Below are positions 22,220 to 33,200 of a stretch of DNA of 64,000 nucleotides, piece after piece; within the stretch, counting starts at the first letter, position 1; each line of letters starts with the position of its first letter. Origin of the DNA: Heliocidaris erythrogramma (taxonomy: Eukaryota > Echinodermata > Echinoidea > Camarodonta > Echinometridae); contig CM046863.1 in NCBI GenBank assembly GCA_025617745.1, positions 11,088,773 through 11,152,772 on the forward strand, in the 5' to 3' direction. The notes beneath the pieces were generated by a model. The model saw nothing but the letters and a program-made list of their open reading frames with translations. It did not search any database and was not told where the DNA came from. Made by a program: the position numbers and the translations under genes.

Positions 22220-22400
22220 TTGATTGATTGATTGATTGATTGATTTGATTGATTGATTGACTTTATTTGCCAAGCCTTCATAACATAATACATTTGTACA
22301 TAGTAGAATAACAAATTAGCAAGCTTGAACAGGATAACCCACGAAAGCTCGAAAGCTTATTTCCAGTGGGGTCCTCATGTATGAATAAAATAATCATTGA
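22220..22400 (-). mobile_element. 3' end of a LINE/SINE with (TCAA)n tail
   Basis: On the minus strand the sequence GACCCCACTGGAAATAAGC runs through TATGAAGGCTTGGCAAATAA into AGTCAATCAATCAATC repeats, the form of a 3' UTR plus microsatellite tail of CR1/L2-like non-LTR elements. No coding part remains. Confidence 0.6.
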
Positions 22401-22639
22401 GTTAGAACATATCACGTTGAGGAATAAATAAGGAAAAGTAAATCATAAAAATAATAATGATAAGTATATCGTTAGAATGAGAGGAAAAGAAAGAGAAAGA
22501 GAAGAAGAAAAAAGAAGGAAAAAGAGGAGAAGACGAAGTTAGAAGGAGGAAGAAACGGAGAGAGAGAGAAACGAAGATGAGAATTAAAAAAAATACGCTA
22601 AATCTTTCATCATGTTAAAACTATCTAGAAATATATACA

Positions 22640-22870
22640 GTAAACAGCATATTGGAACAATAGACCCTAACCCTACAGGCATCCCCTAAATCTATTCCTA
22701 TAATCCTATACCAAAACTTAGCCCTGATCTTTGGGCCTAATCTTAACCCTTTACCCTAAACCGTATCCTATTATATATATCAAACTCAAAGCCTGACCCA
22801 AGGACCTAACCCTTATCCTTAACGCCAACCCTAACCCCGACTTGACCCTAATTTAGATCCTAATGCGGAT
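22640..22870. repeat. Degenerate CCCTAA-like tract
   Basis: Frequent CCCTAAC, CCTAA and TAACCCT words without strict period. A shorter similar tract lies at about 41084-41130. Telomere-like but too degenerate to call a telomeric insertion. Confidence 0.4.
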
Positions 22871-23063
22871 AATATTTCCTTAACCCTGATGTTGTTGTTT
22901 GTTTTTTTGCTTAATATTGTCGACGTGCATTTATCAATGATAAGAATATTTACGCCCTATACCATTTTTCCGATATTCATTTAATGCACATGTATGTGGT
23001 GACTTGGGTTAATGGCTTTTTATTATCTAGCCAATGGCGCGATAGCTAAGAAGACTCATTTGT

Positions 23064-23073
23064 GCGCATGCGC
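23064..23073. promoter_or_regulatory. NRF-1-type palindrome upstream of calmodulin-like gene
   Basis: GCGCATGCGC lies about 330 bp before the ATG. This is the core of the NRF-1 consensus, common in metazoan promoters. Binding is inference. Confidence 0.4.
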
Positions 23074-23150
23074 GTGCGGTTACTCACGTCACTAGATGAC
23101 TACAATACTAAACGAAATCAATATGATTTACTTTAAAGAGATCAACACGG

Positions 23151-23404
23151 TATATAGTCACGTTTAGAAGGAATCAATCATTTTACATCCAATTTCCATC
23201 ACCAAATTTATTACACTCTCACTGTGCCTTGCAGATGAAAAGAACTCTTTATTGCACAGAGACAAGAGATCAATAACTTATATATCGTTACGTTGTAAAG
23301 GACTTAATCACTTTACATCCAGAGTCCATCACCAAGCTTATTGCACTCTTAAATCTATTTGCTGTACTTTGCGGAAAAGGAAAACCTCCTTTACAGAGAC
23401 CATG
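23151..23404 (+). promoter_or_regulatory. Duplicated promoter/5' leader of the calmodulin-like gene
   Basis: Two diverged direct copies of about 128 bp abut the start codon: 23151-23263 and 23279-23404. Both have TATATA, then TTTACATCCA, TCCATCACCAA, TTATT.CACTCT and an A-rich end with ACAGAGAC. The start codon follows the second copy. Which TATATA is used cannot be told. Confidence 0.55.
23402..23404 (+). CDS. Calmodulin-like exon 1 (initiator ATG only)
   Basis: GACCATG followed by donor GTAAGT. Calmodulin genes typically have an intron directly after the ATG. Confidence 0.75.
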
Positions 23405-26400
23405 GTAAGTGTTTAACAACTGTTTAACATATTTTGGACAATTATTATTTCAAGTCTGTGCTGAATATTACTTGTCTTTTATCTTTCTACTTCAGCGTTG
23501 GTATTTATTCTTACAGCGCCCCCCCCCCCCCTCTCTCTCTCTCTCTCTCCCTCTTTGTTAAATATCTATCTGGAAATGATACACGGACAAAAACTACATT
23601 TCGATTCTATAAATATGCAGCGCTTTTCCATTGTTTTTGTTTTTAAAGGAGTGTAAATACAGATGTAATGTATGTGACATGATGTGGTAGAGTAAATTTT
23701 TCTTACTATGTTTTTTGATGGATGTATATTGTACTGATGACATAATCATGGTTATAGAGGCAGTGATTGTTACTGAGTTAAACCCGCCTTGCGCCAACTG
23801 GTTCGTGATTAAAAGAATGAAAAACTCAAAGAAAGAAAGAAATGACACTAACTGAATGCAGTTTAAGCTTGCTTACTAAAATAGTTCAATCAACATATTG
23901 TTGTCTTATTATTTTATCAAGTCATTTTCCAGCCGAGTTTTATTGAGATATCTTTAATAGCAATGATTACAATCAAAACTGATGCTTTTCTTAATGCTTC
24001 CATAATGTCAACTACATGTAACTTATAAGTGGATTTTAAAATAAGATAATTCTTTTAATTTGCATTCTATCAAAATTTGCGAATAATTTGAGATATTTTT
24101 TTTTAATTAAAAAGTTAAATTTTTTCATCAATATTCCTATTTTAATGCCAGTTTTTTAATTGCAAGGAGTTGTAAGCCTTCAGTATGCATCATAGCCAAT
24201 GAGAATACTTCCCATATTTCAAAAAGATCTTAATTACAACCTTTTTTAATTCTTTGTAATAGCTTTAATCTCACTTTCACTCATTATGTTTCTCTGGTAT
24301 TTCTTATTCTATCACTTAATCTGATTTGAGTTTTATCCCCTTTAAACTTTGTGAGTTATCTTCCTTCGTTTCTATAAGAATACGGGGGGGGGGGGGGGGG
24401 GTTATTTGATTGAAAAATAAAATTCCTTCCGAGAATGTCTACTCATTCATACACCAGTATAATGTGATAGTTCTATAATTTCTCTACATGAACCTTTTGT
24501 CTCCTAATGGAAAGAATAAATGTAATGAATCAATCAAGAAGAAAAAAAAAAAACAAGCAAGCATAATTTCTGAGAAACGTGCCTAATAGCAGGATACGAA
24601 TTAGGAAATTTTGTGATTGTGTCATCATTTGGGAAATTCCGAATTCTTCAAAGTGCACGCTTCTAGAGATATATATATGTATATTACTACAAATATTAAT
24701 AGGCGGGAAAGTGTTGCTTTAGTGACTTAGCTGGACAGTCTGTTTCGGCCGAAGCCTCATCAGCAACTAAATCAACTTATACAATGGTTTATTAAAGTAC
24801 AGCGTAAGATAGACATATAATTCTAGCGCAGTCAAGCAAGCAAAAGATACATTTACGTGGCTTTTTAATGGTACAACAGAATACATAATAGCACTGGTAC
24901 TAGCCGTTATGGACTTAAGAGGCTTAACCTGGAGTGGGGTAGTTTGAGTCTAGTTTATTACATGTGGAGGGGCGGGGGTGGGTTCAGGGGTTAACATTTC
25001 AACATGTAAATACCAGTACTATTATCTATTCTATATTGTACCATTAAAGAGCCACGTACATGTATCTTTTGTTTGCTTGCTTGACTGCACTATAATTATA
25101 CGTCTATCTTACGCTGTACTTTAATAAAACATTGTATAAGTTGATTTAGTTGCTGATGAGGATTCGGCCGAAACAGACTGTCCAGCTAACCCCCCCTGTT
25201 CAGACGCTATTCAGTTTATACCGAAACTCGATAAAGAAACGACGTATAAAGAATCATCGTATAGCTAACGGGTCGTTCAGACGCATATTGCGACCGTCGT
25301 GAAAAAGGTGGTATAGATGCGCAGTTTCCCACTGCGCGTGTTGTTATGATCACGAGGTATCCGCGGAAGAGAGGTAAAAGGTCACCTTTCACGCGCGCTC
25401 CCGTTAAGCCCCGCCCAGTTATAGCGTTCTATGGTCGCCATACGTTCAGACGGACACGGAACAGTGATTCTTTATCGAGTTCTAGTTCGAAACGATGCTC
25501 TGACCCTCGTTTCGCTATACGTCGTTTCGCTATACGTCGTTTCGTTAGTCAGCGTTCAGACGCAAAATTTCATCGTATAGCTATACCGTTCTAGTATAGC
25601 TATACCGTTTTGGTATAGATTTTTAGCGTCTGAACACCATGTGAGCCACTAAAGCAACACTTTCCAGCCTATTAAAATTTGTATATGAGCTCCGAAGCAC
25701 TTTCAGCCATTGCAGTTCACCCCTTACTTACCTGTATATACTGTATATAATTTGTAATCGAGCTATCCGCCTTTACTTTTGTCTTCATTGTGTTGTTTAT
25801 TCAGTGTATTGTTTCTGCATGGGTCTACAACAGAGGTGGTGCTTGGTGGGGGGGGGGGGGGGGGTATAGCCACGAGGCACAGTGCCCCCACGTTTTACAG
25901 TGCAAAAACGTTGCCACTTTTTAATTTTGAAATGTGCCCCTTTTCAAATCTGATAAGTGATATTTTACTCGTGACGAGTGCCATTTTGTCTTTCTAATAA
26001 TATAAGTGCCCTTTCCTCTTCTGATAAGTGCCCCTATTAAGGTGACAAGGTTTTCAAAAGCTTTAAAGATTCGAAGCGGCTTATAGCCCGATAGTAATGG
26101 TTTGACTTATTAATGGCAATCATGTTTCAATCTATATTTCCATATAAAAACATCCCCAAAATCCCCCAAATAAAAAAAAAAGAAAATGAATAATGATAAC
26201 AATGATAATATTACTAATAATAATGATAATCATAATCATCATCATGATGAAATTAAAATAGCAAAAGTAGTAATAATAATAATAACAGTGATAATAATAA
26301 TGATATTGATAATAATAATGACATAGAAATACTACAAACCACTCCTGTAAATTTTCATGGAATCCGTATTTAATGTAATGCTAAACAGAATGACTGTAAC

Positions 26401-27220
26401 TTCTGTAAGACGGTATGAACAAATAAGGATTTTTTTAATGAATACATGTACATCTTTTTGTGAACTATATTGCTCGCATTCTCGAAAGCCCCCCTATCCA
26501 GGCAAGGCTACGTGCGTAGATTTAGTCCACCGAATTATGGAGTGCCAAATGTGACCCTCTTTAAATCCTACAAATCACCATTATAGTTCTTGAACTAAAT
26601 GCAAAAACAAAAACTTGTCATGATAGAATTGATATTTGGTGCTCATTTCATGCAAAAATATTATTTTGCTTCTATTTTTTTGTTACATAAATATACATTA
26701 GGTATTTAAAAGGGACTTAGGGGTTGACAAATGGCCTTACATAAATCAGCGGCCTAAGCTAAGCCCACTTTCGAGAAATCGGGCTAATAATGACTTTCCT
26801 GATTTAATTCTAAATCCCTCAGGACCATCGTCTGACTACAGAACAGGAAAAGGGTAACAAACTTTCAGTTTTTATTTTATTACGTCATTAAGTGTAAAAT
26901 AAGTATGTAAACAATATTTGGTTTATTTAATAGTACTTGGCATTGATGTTTTCATATCAGTATCAGTTTAGGAAGGTAGAATATACATTATAGAGTACTA
27001 CTACTAGTAGCAGTAGTAGAATTAATAGTAGTAGATGAGTAATAGTAGTAGTAGAATTAGTATAGTAGTAGTAACAATAGTAGTAGTAGTAATAGTAGTA
27101 GTAGTAGTAGCAATAATAATAGTAGTAGTAAAAGTAGTAGCAGTATAGTAGTAGTAGTAATAGTAGTAGTAGTAGCAATAGTAGTAGTAATAGTAGTAGT
27201 AATAGTAGTAGCAATAGCAA

Positions 27221-27262
<42 letters not shown>

Positions 27263-30200
27263 AATCACTTCCCCGTGCTTAACAAACATGCTTCTTTACT
27301 TATCTATGTGCAATATAATATGCTTTTCCTAGAAGGAACAGCACTCTATCGATTTAATTACGACAAATAAAAACGTATACTATACGAACACAATGTATTC
27401 ATGTTTTCATTTGATTTGTTATACCTCTCTAGGATTAAAAACGGTCTTCTCCTTTTTCGACAAAAAAGGAAATGGTAAAATCGGAAGTGTGGAGATTGGA
27501 GCTGCGTTGAAGGCTCTAGGATATCTGCCAACAGATGACGAAATACAAGACATGATACAAGAGGTGGCCAAGAATCATGGTATACATAATGTGCATAGAG
27601 TAGTAATGGTAGTAGTAATAGTAGTAGTAATAGTAGTAGTAATAGTACATGTAGTAGCAGTATAGTAGTAGTAATAGTAGTAGCAATAGTTGTAGCAGTA
27701 TAGTAGTAGTAGTAGTCGTAGCAATAGTAGTAGAACGACTGTGTCATGGTTGGTGTTATCATTTGTTACACACGTATGTGATTTGTTCCATGAAAGAATT
27801 TCCAGGTGGGCGTTTCGTCTTGTCAGTGATTTTTTACCGACAAATTAATCTCAGCCAATCTGATGCAAGGATTTGGTAGCTTATAACAGTTATTGCAACT
27901 TGTCATTGATGACAAGTTTTATGAAACAGGGCCCAGGAGGACGTTTCATCAAGAGTCTTGTCAGTGATCTCCCCCCCCCCCCCCCGCTCTCAGCCAATCA
28001 GATGCAAGGATTTCAGTAGCTTATAAGAGTTATTGCAACTTGTCCTTGGTGTCAAGTTTTATGAAACAGGGCCCTGATGCACAGCTGAAGAGTGAATATT
28101 TCAGTTGTGGACCATATGCGAGGGTAAATAGTAAATAATGCCACAGTCACACCAACAATACCGACGCCAGACCGACAACAGACTGAACCAAAAAAAACCC
28201 GGTCGATTTGGAGTCTGTGTAGGGTCGGTACTCGGGACCTAAGCTGTGGGACGTTATAGTAGGGTATCTAAGAGGGGTATCCGTGCACCCCCCCCCCCCC
28301 CCCAGGACTAAACGAAACCAACTTTTTTAACTTCTTCATAATATGCTTAAAAACATTCAAGATGTTAACAAGAAAAAAATGCCCTTTTCAAATTTTGTTG
28401 AGAGGTCCTTTTGTACTACCGTCACATTTTGACCTGTAACTTTCTGTATGGTCATCAGATTGGTATGAAAATTGGTAGCGTTCTTGCCAGTACTGGTCTA
28501 CACATTTCGATATAAAAATATATCCATATCAAAAGGTATGTTGCCATGGCAACAGTTATCATGAATGAAAATCTAACTAGAATAGAAGAATTTCATATTT
28601 TTTTCAAAGAAAATTGCTTAGACATGAAAACAATCACTACAGTATGAGTTTGATGCAATATTCATGGTGTTTAATGACATTTCCTATCACTTTGAAACAT
28701 ATACAACATATATTGATAAAAGGAACTCAAAATGAGTGACATATCGGTACACACATCAACATCAAGCTTTATTATAATCAGATTATCACAAAACAGGGTT
28801 GCAGGTTAAAATGAAGCTGTCCGTATTCTTAATGCATAAAGACGGCGAAATCTTGAAAAATATGCGAAAACAATAGGTTTGTAATACGCATAACATATTA
28901 CTATGCCAAAATGCAATTGGGTTCCTTTTATCAAAATATGTTGTATATGTTTCAAAGTGATAGGAAATGTCATTAAACACCATGAATATTGCATCAAACT
29001 CATACTGAAGTGATTGATTTCATGTCTAAGCAATTTTCTTTGAAAAAAATATGAAATTCTTCTATTCTAGTGAGATTTTCATTCATGATAACTGTTGGCA
29101 ACATACATTTTGATATGGATATATTTTTTATATCAAAATGTGTAGAACAGTTAACATCTTGTTAACATCTTGAAGAATTTAAAAAAGTTGGTTTCGTTTA
29201 GTCCTGGGGGGGGGGGGGGTGCACGGATACTCCTCTTAGATACCCTACTATTATCCATGACAAAATAAAATACTCCTCATCACTTGCCAGCTTCGATCAA
29301 GAAGGATAAAAAAAACATTTCAATTCATCTTACAAATAATATGGTTTAAGACACTTCCCCACCCTCCATTGCGTCTATTCTCTCACTTTCTTCTCTCTGC
29401 TTTTTCGTGAATACTTCTCTTCTCCGTACTCTTTTTATGTTGCACCTCCATTCTTAACCCTTGTTTCCCTCTTATCCCCTCTTTTTCTCTCTCTCTTTCC
29501 CTTTTTTTCTTTTCCCCCCTGCAATCAAGCCCAACGGTCTAGGAATTTTATCTTTTTCTTTTTTTTGTATGTAGTTATTATCTTTTTATATATTTATTTT
29601 GTAATATTATGTATTATGTTACTAAGGGCGCCCTCGCCTCAAGCTTTTGCTTTTAGAGAGGTGTGTCCTCCAAATTACGTATGTGTATTTTGTCGTAGTA
29701 GTTGTAAAATATACATGTACATCATTTTGCTCATTTATTACTTTGTACACTTATATTGAAAAATTGGAAATAAATGTATTGAAATTGAAATTGTTTGGCG
29801 GTTTGACTGTGGTATTACCGACAAACCCTGTCAAGATCTCACGATGTTTATTAACACTCTTATTATTATTAGTAGTAGTAGTAGTAGTAGTAGTATTAGA
29901 TGGAATAGGTGGACTTGTTTAAAGTAAATTCTTTGAATATGCGTTGTTATTGCCGAAGGCTTATTTTCCTTTACTTTGATCCTCTTTTGAATCTTGATTG
30001 AAAAGAGCTAATTTGGTATAGCCTTTTCATTATTGCTATTGGTATCAATTTACCTCTCCCAAACAAGAGCCAGTATAGCGTATCCACTATTCGAAAGGAG
30101 TGGGGGAATATTTCGGGGGGGGGGGGGGTCGACGCCCCCCCCCCGGAAATTTAAAATTTAATAAACCGATTCCTGTCTTAATTGGCTACCTGATAATCCC

Positions 30201-33200
30201 TTAGTCACCTGTATGTACTCATTTTATACTGGAAATTGTTAATGATGTGGCTATTTTTACTTTTATTATCATCACTGTTATTACAAGTATTTTCCATCGT
30301 GTTTTTTTTGATGACGTAAAGGTTCCATCACCTTCCCAGAATTCACAGCGTTCATGTCAGAGGAGGACACTGAGGATGATCTGAAGAAGATGTTCAGGGT
30401 GTTTGACAGACATAATAAAGGTTTCATCAGGTAAAATTGACAATTTAATATTTATTATTATCTATTCATGAAAATTGATAGTTGCCTGTATAAAGCGCGA
30501 CTCAGACAGTGACATCGTTTAAAGGCGGTCCATCGCCGGTTTCAATGGAGACAAATCTGTGTTTGCTGATGCTGCAAAATAGTTCTTGCGCATACTAAAC
30601 TAGGTCTAGTCGAAATTATATTGAGGATCAGCGAAATGTTCTTCTCGGCAAAAATCGGCATAGATCGCTGTGATATACAAGTTAAAATAATAAATATAAT
30701 ATACTGTTAATACATGGTTGGGAGTGTGTTAGTGCGATCTGGCAACACAAAGGTTTTTATCGTGGTGTACTAACGCACGAGGCGTAGCCGAGTGTGTTAG
30801 ACACCACGATAAAAAACCTGCGCGTTGCCGGATCGCACTAACGCACGACCTCACAACCATGTATTAATAGTTTTATAAAAGAGGTCTACAATCTCAATGC
30901 TTTCACTTACCTCAGACTGTCATGGCATGTCCCATGCGTGAATCCTGCTTAGCAAAACATGTAGTAGACTGTTGCAAACGTACAATGTTTAGGCCTAGTC
31001 TAGACGGTTGCGAACGTATATACAATGTTTATTTACAATGTTTAGGCCTCGTCTTAGACCTATTTGTTAGTAATGTGAACCTGACAATTATGGAAGTGGA
31101 ATTGAATCTGGTTCACCGATGTATTTTCACTTCCTTGAGCTTGGCTGACATGGCTGAGCATGTTCGAATTTGAGCTATCGAAGCTCGAAGATGAAGACAA
31201 AGTACCACCAATGGCACTAGGAGTAGGACTAGTACCAGTACTAGCACTCGTAGTAGGAACAGGACTAGTACTATCACTAGAAGAAGGAGTAGGACTCGGA
31301 GTAGGAATCACTTGGCACAGTTGTGTTCTTTGTGTAGTCCGTTCCATCCGCTTTTCTGATGCCTGCATAGAAATGGCTCAACAGCGTATTAACTCACGTT
31401 GCGTGAGGGTGGATAGGTCCGTGCGACTGAGTTTAGCGAAACTTTCAAGCTTTGAAAATCTAAATTTCACTGCTCTTTTCGTACTGTTGGAATCCTTCCC
31501 ATTCAGTAGATCGTCGAGTTCTTCCTCCGTGAGAAGTGCAAAACTGAGATTCGAAGATACAGCCATTTTTTACACGCTTCTGTCGTCAAAAATTAAACTT
31601 AAACTTTCATTTTCGGTATGAACTGCACCGATCCGACCGCGGTAGCGCTACAGCTGTAACATTGTTGATTTGTTGATTCGTTGACATTAGCGCGACGATC
31701 GATATCGCGTTATCGATAGCGTATACGGTATAGCGTGTAAAAACATATAGCAAAATAGAGTCGTATCGCCTGCGCTACATAAATGTTTACATGTTTATGT
31801 TTACATGTGCACATGTGCACATGTGCAACAGTCCCCTTTGCCGTATGTTATCACTTTTTTTTTGCACAGTCACGTGGTGTTATTTGACCAATCAAGATGG
31901 CTACATTCTTGAACCCGTTTTATAATACTGAATAGCGAACGCGTACATGTTTTGCGCTATGTGTATCCTGCAATCTGCTGTGTGTATTTCTGACGCCGTA
32001 CCATAAACGTATTTTATAGAACAAAGCAATTTCATCTTTATTATGGATGACACTTTCAGTATTTCGGAGTTAGCGACAGATATCTCAATTCTAAATGTGG
32101 AGGAAGATTTGGAGCCGACTGCCTGTAAATGCTCAGAAGCTGCTGGTACAAAACGGCCAGACGGATGTGCCCTTGCAAGAGTGCCGGCCATCCACACTGC
32201 GGTGTTCCTGAGGCCGAGAGGAAACGTCGCCCTTGCACCAACCGGGAACCCGATGGCGATGGCGATGGCGATGGCGATGGCGATGAATCAAGTGTGAGTA
32301 GATCATTATCTTATCATATTTATCGGAACCAAAGTCTATATGCAACCATTTCGATCATTTTTCTTGCGATTTGTCATTGTGTAATTTACTAATAACTAAG
32401 ACTCAAGAGAAATAGTATAGAACTATATTATAGTCAGATAGTGTGAATGTGAGTTACAATCTATGTCACACTCACAGCCAGGTCTGAGATAGTGTGTTTG
32501 CAAGAATCTTCATTAATCAAATTGAAGGAAGAAGGAGGAGGAGAAGAAGAAGGAATCTATTTATGAATGAAGGTATGCCAAGATGCAATTAGAATCAACA
32601 CCAGACATGTCAATTGGTGATTGGCTTTGTGAGCTGTGAAGAATCCCCCCCCCCCCCTGTAAAAAAACACACCAAAAACTGAAGTGAAGGGGAAAAAATC
32701 TAGTACAGGCTTTTGCAAGTCAGAGTCACAGTATACACTGCACATGTATGCATGTATGTCTAATTGTGACTCCAAAAATTCAAATACATGTACACTTATT
32801 GGTACCAGTTCACAAAAAATATATCAATAATAGAATGGAACCTCATTTTATGAAGAATTAATATTTTGCCCTACAAGTTTAATAATTTTATGATTTTTTC
32901 ACAAAACGGTATTTCCATACTTGAACAGAGCAGAATGTGCACTTTACATTACAAGCATGTATTTTTCCGTACTTTATTCACTGTTGTTCTTTTTTCTTAC
33001 CCAATGTAGAAATTTGTGATGGATCTAGAGAGAGCTGATCTGGAACGCGTCACCATCCAGTTCCTCTGCAGAGATGTTTCCCGGATGTTTACTTGGATGC
33101 CGTAGCAACTGTAGAGCCTACCCAACCTGCTGAAAAAAGGCCTGGACCGAGCAGCCAGCCTGCATCATGGTGTAGACGTGATGGAAGATGTGTGCCCATG

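Noticed and set aside
22640..22870. Interstitial telomere
   Set aside because: CCCTAA words are frequent but irregular and mixed with other CT-rich text; no run of perfect hexamers.
26963..27289. 108-codon poly-Leu/Tyr frame on the minus strand
   Set aside because: It is the (GTA)n microsatellite read in reverse.
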